This document shows, one piece after another, positions 6,042-13,447 of a DNA stretch of 19,353 nt. The DNA is from an uncultured Dorea sp. (GTDB lineage: Bacteria; Bacillota; Clostridia; Lachnospirales; Lachnospiraceae): the NCBI GenBank assembly GCA_910579335.1, contig CAJTUQ010000029.1, forward strand, positions 8,729 to 28,081. Reading direction: 5' to 3'. Position 1 is the first letter of the stretch. Every line of letters starts with the position of its first letter. The notes under the pieces are model-generated. The model saw nothing but the letters and a program-made list of their open reading frames with translations. It was not told the DNA's origin and ran no database searches. The position numbers were made by a program, and so were the translations under genes.

Positions 6042-7060
6042 TACTTTCTCCTTTGTTTTTTCCTTTTATTCCTGTCTGCGCTGGCTTCATACGCTTCATA
6101 CGCCTTTACGATTTTCTGCACAAGCGGATGGCGCACGACGTCCTTGCTAGAAAGGCGACAGACGCTGATATCCTCAATCTGCTTTACCACATTTACGGCC
6201 ACGTCAAGACCGGATAACTGTCCCGGCGGAAGGTCTTTCTGCGTCTCGTCTCCTGTGACGACTACCTTAGAGCCGAAACCGATTCTTGTAAGGAACATTT
6301 TCATTTGCGCCGGTGTTGTGTTCTGCGCCTCGTCAAGTATAATAAATGCGTTGTCTAAAGTTCTTCCGCGCATATATGCAAGAGGGGCGACCTCAATCAA
6401 TCCCCTCTCCGAATTTTTTAAAAAACTTTCCGCTCCCATGATTTGGTACAAGGCGTCATATAGCGGCCGCAGGTACGGGTCTATCTTACTTTGCAGATCC
6501 CCTGGCAAAAACCCTAGCTTTTCCCCCGCCTCGATAGCCGGGCGCGTCAGGATAATCCTTCCCACCTCATTATTTTTAAACGCAGTGATGGCCATCGCCA
6601 TCGCCAGGTATGTCTTTCCGGTTCCGGCGGGCCCAAGCCCAAAGACAATCATTTGCCTTCGGATGGCGTCCACGTATTTTTTTTGTCCCATTGTCTTTGG
6701 CTTAATCGGTTTGCCGGCGAGAGTGTGGCATATAATGTCCTTGTCGATTTCCAGTATGTCGTCCCCGCAATCTTCCATAACATTGGCCAATACATAGTCT
6801 ACATTCTGCTCCTGTATGACATTTCCTCTTTTAGATAATTCCGTAAGCTGGGAAAGCACCTTCTTTGCCTTTTCAACCCTTACGCCTTCCCCCATGATTT
6901 TAATGTTTTCATCTCTTGCGATAAGCGTCACATGGAGGGTATGCTCAATTTTTTTCATATGTGCGTCAAACTGCCCGAACACATTGCTTTCATGTTCTGT
7001 TGGAATATCAATGGCTGTTTCCGTCATTCCCATTCGTCCCGTCTCCTGTTTCTTTTTCAT
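6041..7060 (-). CDS. PhoH family ATPase
   Basis: This PhoH-like P-loop ATPase is probably an RNA-associated helicase or nucleotide-hydrolysing partner of YbeY. Walker A GLGPAGTGKTYLAMAMA lies at about residues 141-157. The TRPAIEAGEKLGFLPGDL box follows at about 170-190, and YMRGRTLDNAFIILDEAQNT is the Walker B region. VVTGD is a sensor-like motif, and the C-terminal DVVRHPLVQKIVKAYE is typical. An N-terminal KH-like region occupies about residues 30-95. The longest frame starts with ATG at 7060 (GAGGAAG upstream) and overlaps the yqfD end by 53 bases. An ATG at 7033 has a better AGGAGA 8 bases upstream and would give 330 residues. Both are plausible. The protein ends in a lysine/arginine-rich tail. 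Confidence 0.94.
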   Translation of the reverse strand: MKKKQETGRMGMTETAIDIPTEHESNVFGQFDAHMKKIEHTLHVTLIARDENIKIMGEGVRVEKAKKVLSQLTELSKRGNVIQEQNVDYVLANVMEDCGDDILEIDKDIICHTLAGKPIKPKTMGQKKYVDAIRRQMIVFGLGPAGTGKTYLAMAMAITAFKNNEVGRIILTRPAIEAGEKLGFLPGDLQSKIDPYLRPLYDALYQIMGAESFLKNSERGLIEVAPLAYMRGRTLDNAFIILDEAQNTTPAQMKMFLTRIGFGSKVVVTGDETQKDLPPGQLSGLDVAVNVVKQIEDISVCRLSSKDVVRHPLVQKIVKAYEAYEASADRNKRKKQRRK

Positions 7061-8318
7061 CCGCTTCCTCTTTTTTGGGTATCTCTATAAGCTTGGAAGC
7101 TTTCTTTCTGCCAATCGGCATTCTGACCGTCAGTCTGCCTTTGGCCGTGGATTTCTTCTGCTCTGTGTATATTTTAACATCATTCTCGATAATTTCTACC
7201 CCTTTTTTCTCCAAATCTTCACAGTATCTTCGAAATCTCTCTGTAAGTATCCGGCGGATTTCTTCCTCGCTGTGCGGTTTTTCGTGAGGGACATAAGGAA
7301 TCGCTTCCCTTTTCTCATAATAGACAGGAAAGTAAAAGTTGTCAAAAATTTTAAACTGCCGCTGCTCTCCCACCATTGTAAAATGCTCATAGTCATTTTT
7401 AATACTTCCCAAGGAAAACCGGATATTTCCAATTTTCAAACAGTATTCCAGTCTGCCGACATCCTCATATTCTTTTTTTTCAATATAAGTATTCGCACAG
7501 GAATCTTTATATTTTAGTACGGTTCTCCCGATTATGTCCGCATCGGATATATGGTACTGGTATCCGGTAATTTCCCCGGCGTCATTGTTGACCGGAACCT
7601 GGCCGGAGACAAGCACATCGCCCTTTTTTACTTTTGCCCCTATTTCTGTCTGAAACAGGCCGTTCCGGACAATGGCGCTTTCTATCGTGCAGTTTTTATC
7701 CGCCACGATATCCACCGGCTGTCCTGTCCGCTCTCCTCCTTTTTGATTTTCATCGTTGTCCGCCGATGACGCAGGAAGAGAGTCTTCATTTTCTTTTATC
7801 TGTATTATCAGCCTTGTTCCCCGTATCGATGCGGAAACCCAGATAATATCGTCATATTCCTTCCGGATGTCCTTTACAATCCTCTGGCAGTCCACGCTTG
7901 ATTTTGACATGCCGTTTTTGACATCCGTTGTTTTTAAAAATTCCAGCAGTGTCTCATCCGTGCGCGATTGATTTCCTGTAATATCAATATTCCAGATATA
8001 GCGGGACATCCAGAAAATAAGGAAGACGAAAAAAAACGCCCCGGCAAAAAAAAGCTTCCTCTTTCTATAACGGAATAAATAAAAAGGAAGACCGGACTTT
8101 TTAATAATTGTAACCTTTGTTCCTGTCTTCCTGATAATCGGTTTTAATTTCCGGAAGCCGCTGATGGAAATGTTCATTTCGTAAGCTCCCGAAACCGCTT
8201 GGAGCCCCCACAGGTAAATTCCCCTGTGACGGCACGCATTCAAAAATCTTTCCGTAGAATAGCCCGTGGTTCGGATGCGCAGATACCCTTGGATAAAACA
8301 GATAAGTCGTGACAGCAA
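7008..8318 (-). CDS. yqfD: Sporulation protein YqfD
   Basis: YqfD is a membrane protein made in the mother cell during sporulation and widely conserved in spore formers. This 436-residue version has the usual N-terminal cytoplasmic domain (IQGYLRIRTTGYSTERFLNA, then CRHRGIYLWGL). One membrane span follows at about residues 87-108 (KLFFAGAFFFVFLIFWMSRY). Then comes a large outer domain beginning IWNIDITGN and WVSASIRGTRLIIQIKE. That domain includes the KKGDVLVSGQV turn and a C-terminal RFRRYCEDLEKKGVEII region. The start codon is TTG at 8318-8316, supported by a perfect AGGAGG 8 bases upstream; no better start is nearby. The last about 20 residues are a charged, low-complexity tail. It follows yqfC by 46 bases and overlaps phoH. 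Confidence 0.93.
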   Translation of the reverse strand: MLSRLICFIQGYLRIRTTGYSTERFLNACRHRGIYLWGLQAVSGAYEMNISISGFRKLKPIIRKTGTKVTIIKKSGLPFYLFRYRKRKLFFAGAFFFVFLIFWMSRYIWNIDITGNQSRTDETLLEFLKTTDVKNGMSKSSVDCQRIVKDIRKEYDDIIWVSASIRGTRLIIQIKENEDSLPASSADNDENQKGGERTGQPVDIVADKNCTIESAIVRNGLFQTEIGAKVKKGDVLVSGQVPVNNDAGEITGYQYHISDADIIGRTVLKYKDSCANTYIEKKEYEDVGRLEYCLKIGNIRFSLGSIKNDYEHFTMVGEQRQFKIFDNFYFPVYYEKREAIPYVPHEKPHSEEEIRRILTERFRRYCEDLEKKGVEIIENDVKIYTEQKKSTAKGRLTVRMPIGRKKASKLIEIPKKEEADEKETGDGTNGNDGNSH

Positions 8319-8364
8319 CGATAATTCCTCCTATTGGATTTGATTATGCTTTTCCAATCAGTAT

Positions 8365-8679
8365 TCAGCTTGGCACCGTCAGATTCACGTATTCAATAGA
8401 AACGATATGTCCGGTGACTTTCATTTCATCATTCGTATAATAATCGACTTTCAGATTTTTTCCGCTTATCCGTATCTGCCCGTCCTTTGTGTGGATTCGT
8501 ATTAGACAGTCCGTATATTCGATAATCCCTCTGTAATTTTCAATATTCAATTCCATCTGCCCTACCATCGTAAGCATTGGAATGCCAAGCACTACGTCCT
8601 TTGGGAGTTCAGACAGCTCTGACAATCTATTTTTAAAGGACCGTTCTCTGCGGTCCGGTATCTGTCTTTTTGCCTTCAT
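8365..8679 (-). CDS. yqfC: Sporulation protein YqfC
   Basis: This protein of about 104 residues contains the YqfC core. ELSELPKDVVLGIPMLTMVG is followed by QMELNIENYRGIIEYTDCLI, then IRISGKNLKVDYYT and VTGHIVSIEYV. YqfC is needed for efficient sporulation in Bacillus and is made under sigma-E control; its molecular role is unclear. I chose ATG at 8679-8677. A GTG five codons upstream (8694) extends the frame, but neither start has a clear ribosome binding site. The sigma-E-like promoter at 8707-8735 would start transcription near 8700, leaving almost no leader for the GTG. The gene order yqfC-yqfD-phoH-ybeY is conserved in spore formers. Confidence 0.9.
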   Translation of the reverse strand: MKAKRQIPDRRERSFKNRLSELSELPKDVVLGIPMLTMVGQMELNIENYRGIIEYTDCLIRIHTKDGQIRISGKNLKVDYYTNDEMKVTGHIVSIEYVNLTVPS

Positions 8680-8706
8680 ACAAACGCCATTCACAGATTT
8701 TATTGT

Positions 8707-8735
8707 AATCTATGTAAGAGAGGCGTGTACTATGA
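8707..8735 (-). promoter_or_regulatory. Candidate sigma-E (sporulation) promoter of the yqfC operon
   Basis: On the minus strand, TCATAGT (8735-8729) resembles the sigma-E -35 box (K-M-ATATT) at six of seven positions. After exactly 14 bases comes CATAGATT (8714-8707), close to the sigma-E -10 box CATACAAT. No convincing sigma-A promoter is seen here. The position, about 28 bases before the yqfC ATG, and the known sigma-E control of yqfCD in Bacillus support it. Confidence 0.5.
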
Positions 8736-8762
8736 CAGAAAATTTCACGGCCCGCATGTTTT

Positions 8763-10811
8763 CTATAAACGGTGCAGCCAGTATACATACAATTCGTGCA
8801 GAGCCCTCGTTGCGCCGATATAGGATGCCTGCCGCAAAAAAGAGTGCTCTTTTTGAGGGAAGGCGATAAATACCTGGTCAAATTCCAGCCCCTTTGCAAG
8901 ATAATAGGTTGTTACCGTCAAACCCTTCTCAAATACGGTGCTGTTCCTGTCAATATAATGAACGGGAAGCCCTCTTTTCTCAAATTTTTTCTTTGCCAGG
9001 CGGTATAGGTCGTACGCATCTTCTTCTGACAATGTAAGGATGGCGGCGGTTTCATATTCCCCCGAAATATTTTCCGAAACAGCGCTTAAAAGTCCGTCAG
9101 AATTTGAAAAATGTCTTTCTTCTACGTCCCTGCCATGCCTCTCCAAAAATGAAACGCCTTTAAGGTTCACAAGGTCTGCCGAAAAACGGGCTATCTCCAC
9201 AGTATTGCGATAGCTTTTGCTGATAATGATTTTTTTAAGCTTACTTTCGAAAATCTTTGGAAGAAAGGTAAGGACATCCGAGACCTCGTCGTCAAGCGTC
9301 TGCGCCCTGTCGCCGAGAATTGTCATACGGCAGGGAAAAATCTGGTTTAAAATCGTGTATTGAAGATATGAATAGTCCTGCATTTCATCAATCACAAGAT
9401 GGCGGATTTCCCTGCGGGCGGTTTTGCCGTACAGACGGTATTTCAAATACAAAAGCGGATAGACGTCCTCATAAGGAATTTTTCTCTTTTCCGGCTCCAC
9501 ATCCGGCAGCAGTTCAAAGCCGCAGGAGCCCAGCAGCTGGTTATAAATAAGATAGACATCTTTTTTTACATACATCCTATCAAATTTTCCTTGTATATAT
9601 TCCCGTTCTTCTTCGGAAAGCTCCCGGCCATAGAGCGTCTCATACTCGTCGGTAAAATATTCCATAACCGCATCCATCCGCTTTAAAAGGGGCGTATTCT
9701 GGAATTTGAAATAAAACAGCCGGATGATTTCCTCCTCGGTCTTTTTAAACCCTTTGTATTCCATCGGGCGAAGCTCTACAAGTTCTTCCTCCAGCACGGC
9801 CAAAAACCCCTCCATCCGTCCGATAAACGACGGAGACTGCTTTTCTTTATAGCGGCGTCTTTCTTCTTCATCCGGAAACTTTATTTGGCGCTCTAAATAA
9901 TCATAGCGGTCTTCACAGTCCCCTGCGATGCTTTTAAGCTCTTTGTACGCAAACAGGTCAAAACTCATCTCCTGGATATTTTCTTCCCCAAGCTCCGGAA
10001 GAATATGTGAAATATAGTCCGAAAATACGCTGTTTGGCGACAGGATTAAAATATCCGATGATTTTAAATGTTTCCTGTCATGGTACAATAAATAAGCGAT
10101 GCGGTGGAGGGCGATGGAAGTTTTTCCGCTTCCGGCCGCACCCTGAATGACAAGGATACGGTCTTTTGTATTGCGGATGACGGCATTCTGCTCCTTCTGG
10201 ATGGTGCGGACGATATTTTTAAGCTGTACGTCGCTGTTGCCGCCAAGCTCTTCTTTTAATATTTCATCGTCTATTTTCGTGTCGCTTTCAAACATATAAA
10301 TGAACTGCCCGTTTTTAATCTTATACTGGCGTTTTCTGTAAATTTCGCCTTTCATGCGGCCGGAAGGCGCCTGATATGACGCAGGCCCCTTATCATAATC
10401 ATAAAACAGCCCGCAAACCGGCGCCCGCCAGTCATAAATAAGAGGCACGGCCCCTCGTTTGTCCGCAAAACTGCCGATGCCGATATAAAAGGTCTTAAGA
10501 AAATCATCCTCTTCATACGTAAAATCTACCCGGCCGAAATACGGGGAATCAAGCATACGCATAAGCTTTCTCTTACTCATAGCCTGCTGCATATTGGCGT
10601 TCACCTGCTCAAGCAGCGCCTGCTGGTTATCATAATCCTCATAGCCGTACTGATCCATCTCCGTATAATTCTGCCAGTAATAATCGTGCATGTTGTCAAT
10701 TTCTTTCTGCCCCCGTATAAGAACCGCTTCCGTCTCCTCGATTCTCCGGTTGATTTTCCGTATTATTTCATTTAAATATTCTGTTTCCTCTAAAAATTGT
10801 CTGTCATCCAT
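8763..10811 (-). CDS. HelD-like superfamily I helicase (UvrD-type ATPase)
   Basis: This 682-residue superfamily I ATPase has the HelD layout. An N-terminal coiled-coil arm covers about residues 1-90. A conserved DSPYFGRVDFTYE and IYDWRAPVCGLFYDY region comes next (about 88-140). Walker A is QGAAGSGKTSIALHRIAYLL (about 223-242). The Walker B-like LVIDEMQDYSYLQ and the motif III GDRAQTLDDEV follow. The C-terminal half ends in TTYYLAKGLEFDQVFIA and ATRALHELYVYW (motifs V/VI). HelD proteins bind RNA polymerase and release it from stalled or inactive complexes by ATP-driven remodelling, and are not processive DNA helicases. The start ATG at 10811 has GAGGAG upstream. The gene is separated from the PH-domain gene by a palindromic element and from yqfC by about 80 bases. 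The length is typical of clostridial forms. Confidence 0.9.
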   Translation of the reverse strand: MDDRQFLEETEYLNEIIRKINRRIEETEAVLIRGQKEIDNMHDYYWQNYTEMDQYGYEDYDNQQALLEQVNANMQQAMSKRKLMRMLDSPYFGRVDFTYEEDDFLKTFYIGIGSFADKRGAVPLIYDWRAPVCGLFYDYDKGPASYQAPSGRMKGEIYRKRQYKIKNGQFIYMFESDTKIDDEILKEELGGNSDVQLKNIVRTIQKEQNAVIRNTKDRILVIQGAAGSGKTSIALHRIAYLLYHDRKHLKSSDILILSPNSVFSDYISHILPELGEENIQEMSFDLFAYKELKSIAGDCEDRYDYLERQIKFPDEEERRRYKEKQSPSFIGRMEGFLAVLEEELVELRPMEYKGFKKTEEEIIRLFYFKFQNTPLLKRMDAVMEYFTDEYETLYGRELSEEEREYIQGKFDRMYVKKDVYLIYNQLLGSCGFELLPDVEPEKRKIPYEDVYPLLYLKYRLYGKTARREIRHLVIDEMQDYSYLQYTILNQIFPCRMTILGDRAQTLDDEVSDVLTFLPKIFESKLKKIIISKSYRNTVEIARFSADLVNLKGVSFLERHGRDVEERHFSNSDGLLSAVSENISGEYETAAILTLSEEDAYDLYRLAKKKFEKRGLPVHYIDRNSTVFEKGLTVTTYYLAKGLEFDQVFIAFPQKEHSFLRQASYIGATRALHELYVYWLHRL

Positions 10812-10850
10812 ATTTATGAGCTCCTCTGCCGCAGGCTGTCCATAAAAGAA

Positions 10851-10886
10851 TTAGGGACGGATAGGTATTCTCTGTTCCGTCCCCAA
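10851..10886. repeat. Palindromic GGGACGG hairpin element
   Basis: TTAGGGACGG (10851-10860) and CCGTCCCCAA (10877-10886) pair at nine of ten positions across a 16-base loop. The element sits 14 bases behind the stop codon of the PH-domain gene. It lacks a clean T-tract, so it is not a classic terminator. The GGGACGG...CCGTCCC shape recalls dispersed REP-like palindromes of clostridial genomes; that link is from memory and not checked. Confidence 0.6.
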
Positions 10887-10900
10887 TGGCACCTGTTTTT

Positions 10901-11314
10901 TTAGATAAGATATTTAATCCTTCGGTTCTTCTTCATCAGTTCTTTTACAAATGCATCGTTATCCTCCAATGAGATAAATACCGCTGCCGCCGCAGTGCTG
11001 GATTCAATCCCTATCCGGTCAACGGATGCGGCATAAGACGCCGAATAACTCTTCATCACCTTGACGTTCGTAATGCTTTGTATCGGAATCGTCTTTGTGA
11101 GCAGCCCGAACTTGATTTCAATCTCTTTCTTCCCGATAACCGTTTCGTTTTTAAATATTACCGGGACAAAAAACAAATCCAAAAGCACCAGAAGAATCAG
11201 GTTGCCCACAAAAAAAACGGTAAGCTTCTGATTGATTGCGGCAGCCAGCGCCACCCCGTTTAAAGCTGCCGTGGCAATATACCACCATGCTGCTGTTTTT
11301 CCTTTAAATGTCAT
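10901..11314 (-). CDS. Small membrane protein with bacterial PH domain (bPH_4, YyaB-like)
   Basis: This 137-residue protein has two N-terminal membrane helices (about residues 9-28 and 31-53). A compact cytoplasmic beta-rich domain follows (about 57-130). The segment IPIQSITNVKVMKSYSASYA then ASVDRIGIE and ISLEDNDAFVKEL fits the bacterial PH-like family bPH_4, whose members are of unknown function. I start it at ATG 11314-11312 because AAGGAG lies 7-8 bases upstream. The frame stays open to 11404, but that part overlaps the sugar kinase in another frame and has no ribosome binding site. It follows the kinase by 29 bases and is probably co-transcribed with it, although no functional link is obvious. 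Confidence 0.82.
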   Translation of the reverse strand: MTFKGKTAAWWYIATAALNGVALAAAINQKLTVFFVGNLILLVLLDLFFVPVIFKNETVIGKKEIEIKFGLLTKTIPIQSITNVKVMKSYSASYAASVDRIGIESSTAAAAVFISLEDNDAFVKELMKKNRRIKYLI

Positions 11315-11343
11315 AATAACTCCTTCCTTTTCAGGGACTTTGT

Positions 11344-12249
11344 TCATGCCGGCCGTGACGCCCACGCCGCCCCGCCAAGTGCTCCTACGGCTTTTGCCCC
11401 GCATTTATTGGCAAACCGGGCGCATTCGTATAGTCCCTTTCCTTCTGACAGCGCACAGAGAAAGCCTGCCGTAAAGCTGTCCCCGGCTCCGGTCGTGTCT
11501 ATACATACCGTCCCTTTTTCTGCCGGAACCATGTACGATTCTTTCTCAGACGACACGAAGCACCCTCTTGCTCCGCATTTTATAATTACATGCCTCGTTT
11601 TGCAGGAGAGAAGCATCTGCGCCGCCTTTTTCATATCCGTCTCCCCGGTCAGGAGACAGGCTTCCTCCTCATTTGCAAACAAGTAATCAACATAGGACAA
11701 TGCTTCCTGCATATCCTGCGCAGTCTCGCCGCATTTTCGTTTTGTCATGTCCGCACACACCGTAATCCCCTGCTTTTTGGCCTGGGAAAATATCTGTACA
11801 AGGTGTTCGGCCTTTATCTGAGGAAACACGAAAATACTGGCAAAACATAAAATATCCGTTTCGCTGTCAAAGGGCATCCGGATATCCCCCGGCACAAGTC
11901 CCCGAAGCGTTCCGTTCGGGTTCGTAAGAAAGCTTCTCTCACCGTCTTTTCCTACAAGAACAACATTGATTCCCGTAGGGATTTTCCGTATCTGCCGCTG
12001 TTCAATAACAATACCTCTCTCACGGCACTGTTCTATGATAAATCTGCCTGCACAGTCCTCTCCGACGACTGTCTCAAGCCGGACGTTTTTCCCAAGACTT
12101 GAGAGTACCAGCGCTTCATTCAGAGCATCTCCGCCCAGTGACATGCAAATGTCCTCCGCCGGATGAGAGCCTGTCTCAAAAACCGAAGCATCTGCCGGAC
12201 GCACCAATATGTCAAGGATGGCTGCGCCAATTATAAGAATCTTTTGCAT
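11344..12249 (-). CDS. PfkB/ribokinase-family carbohydrate kinase
   Basis: This 301-residue ATP-dependent sugar (or nucleoside) kinase belongs to the ribokinase family. It has the N-terminal strand ILIIGAAILDIL, the glycine motif MSLGGDALNEALVLSSLG (about 37-53), and the PfkB signature 2 DTTGAGDSFTAGFLCAL (about 251-267). That signature includes the catalytic base Asp257 and the anion hole. ANEEEACLLTG (about 192-202) is the second typical motif. The substrate cannot be read from the sequence; 2-keto-3-deoxygluconate, ribose, fructose and nucleosides are all possible for this branch. I chose ATG 12249-12247 because it has GGAAGGG at about 9 bases. The ATG six codons upstream has no ribosome binding site. 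The PH-domain gene follows closely. Confidence 0.9.
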   Translation of the reverse strand: MQKILIIGAAILDILVRPADASVFETGSHPAEDICMSLGGDALNEALVLSSLGKNVRLETVVGEDCAGRFIIEQCRERGIVIEQRQIRKIPTGINVVLVGKDGERSFLTNPNGTLRGLVPGDIRMPFDSETDILCFASIFVFPQIKAEHLVQIFSQAKKQGITVCADMTKRKCGETAQDMQEALSYVDYLFANEEEACLLTGETDMKKAAQMLLSCKTRHVIIKCGARGCFVSSEKESYMVPAEKGTVCIDTTGAGDSFTAGFLCALSEGKGLYECARFANKCGAKAVGALGGAAWASRPA

Positions 12250-12347
12250 AACAGTATACCCTTCCATCTATAGCAGATATGACTCTGCCGCTCTACTTAT
12301 CCTATCATTTTTCCTCTTGAAAAACAATGAAAGATTTTAGATTTGTT

Positions 12348-12361
12348 CGCCGGGGACGGCG
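12348..12361. repeat. Short GGGGACGG hairpin downstream of the MBL gene
   Basis: CGCCG (12348-12352) and CGGCG (12357-12361) form a perfect five-pair stem with a GGGA loop. It sits about 20 bases behind the MBL gene stop. A TTCCC at 12375-12379 may be the remains of a longer GGGAC...TTCCC palindrome like the one at 10851-10886. There is no T-tract on the minus strand, so a terminator role is doubtful. The remaining gap up to the kinase (12250-12347) shows only a weak promoter-like pair TTGTTT-17-TAGGAT. Confidence 0.4.
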
Positions 12362-12380
12362 TTGTGCTCTTTAGTTCCCT

Positions 12381-13193
12381 TTAAAATTCCATCACAAGTC
12401 CGGTTTTTAGCCGGACGGCTCTTTCGCCCAGCTCCTCTTTCAGTATCCGGAACGCTTTTTCGCCCGTGCAGTGCCCGGTGTATATCGTGTCAATTCCTGT
12501 TCTTTTGATTTCTCCTGCAAGCTCCCTCACAAATATTTCCGGCTTATTATACAAGTGGAATCCTCCAATCAGCGCCAAAGCTCTTTTCCCAGGAAAGCTT
12601 CGCATCACCTCGCGGATGATATTGCCTGCGCCGCCGTGGGAACAACTGTTAAAGATAATAAGACCCTTTGGCGTGTCAAATACAAGGCTCTGTTCATGGG
12701 AAAAGTCGTCCAAAACCCATTTTCCTTTCTCCTTCCGATACATTCCTTCCCTCCTTCCGATTTGTGAAAGACCCTTTGTCTTGTGCGGAATAAGGCTGAC
12801 TCCGTCCATAATCGTAAAGTCTCCGGATACATATTTTATCCGCTCTTTATTTTCTTCTAAAATACCTTTTCCGATACCGATATATCTGCTGAACATCCAT
12901 TTTTTGGCATAACAGTTTTCCTGACAGTCCTCTCTAAGATAAAATTCTGCTTTCCTGTTTATCTTAAAGAACTCTCTCATGCCGTCACTGTGGTCATAAT
13001 GCGCATGGGAAAGCACGGCATAGCTGATATCATCCAAAGATAGTCCAAGCTTTTTCGCATTCTTTGCAAACAACCCTGAGGCTCCCGTATCAAGAAGTAT
13101 TTTCTTTCCATTATACTCAATATAAATGCAAAGTCCCCATTCTCCCTTGATGCCGTCTGCCTCTATATTGTCCACAACAACTATCGCTTTCAT
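12381..13193 (-). CDS. MBL-fold metal-dependent hydrolase (COG1237-like)
   Basis: This 270-residue metallo-beta-lactamase-fold protein has the metal-binding motif HxHxDH in VLSHAHYDHSDG (His63, His65, Asp67, His68). Further metal-site regions are FNSCSHGGAGNI (about 193-204), ALIGGFHLY (about 215-223) and the C-terminal YTGHCTGEKAF. The EWGLCIYIEYNGKKILLDTG start and the GHCTGE end fit the COG1237 group. One archaeal member of that group acts on a ribofuranosylaminobenzene phosphate, but most bacterial members have no known substrate. I start it at ATG 13193-13191, with AAGGAG close upstream. The frame is open to 13370 without support. It is transcribed away from the HAD gene, from the shared region 13194-13447. 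Confidence 0.88.
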   Translation of the reverse strand: MKAIVVVDNIEADGIKGEWGLCIYIEYNGKKILLDTGASGLFAKNAKKLGLSLDDISYAVLSHAHYDHSDGMREFFKINRKAEFYLREDCQENCYAKKWMFSRYIGIGKGILEENKERIKYVSGDFTIMDGVSLIPHKTKGLSQIGRREGMYRKEKGKWVLDDFSHEQSLVFDTPKGLIIFNSCSHGGAGNIIREVMRSFPGKRALALIGGFHLYNKPEIFVRELAGEIKRTGIDTIYTGHCTGEKAFRILKEELGERAVRLKTGLVMEF

Positions 13194-13283
13194 CCCTGCT
13201 CCTTCCTTTCTTCGTCCGTCAGGCGGCGTGCATGACATCCGCTCCTTTCCTTGTTGGAAAGAACCCTGATACGACTTGTGTCC

Positions 13284-13312
13284 ATCATAACATATACAAA
13301 GCTCATTTGCAT
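13284..13312 (-). promoter_or_regulatory. Possible extended -10 promoter of the MBL gene
   Basis: On the minus strand TGTTATGAT (13292-13284) gives an extended -10 (TG then TATGAT). Only a weak -35 (ATGCAA, 13312-13307) lies 17 bases upstream. It would leave a leader of about 85 bases holding a small hairpin (13245-13261). Confidence 0.35.
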
Positions 13313-13364
13313 TAGATAGCGGCATAATAAAGTATGAAAAGTGAAAAGAACTTCTACCTTTTTC

Positions 13365-13393
13365 TTCCAAATATTGTATTTTTATATTATAAT
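13365..13393 (+). promoter_or_regulatory. Candidate promoter of the HAD phosphatase gene
   Basis: A perfect TATAAT (13388-13393) lies 55 bases before the start codon. The -35 position 17 bases upstream holds only TTCCAA. The long A+T-rich stretch around it and the divergent gene arrangement support a start here. The rest of the divergent gap (13194-13364) contains the MBL promoter candidate and no gene. Confidence 0.5.
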
Positions 13394-13447
13394 GTGCAGG
13401 TGATTCTTTTTAATACAGCGGAAACATACGAAGAAGGAGTTGTAATT

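Noticed and set aside
6816..7517. Long plus-strand open frame (233 codons) opposite phoH and yqfD
   Set aside because: It lies wholly antisense to two well-recognised genes, and its translation is low-complexity and rich in Phe, Ser and Leu with no domain. It is a shadow of the real genes.
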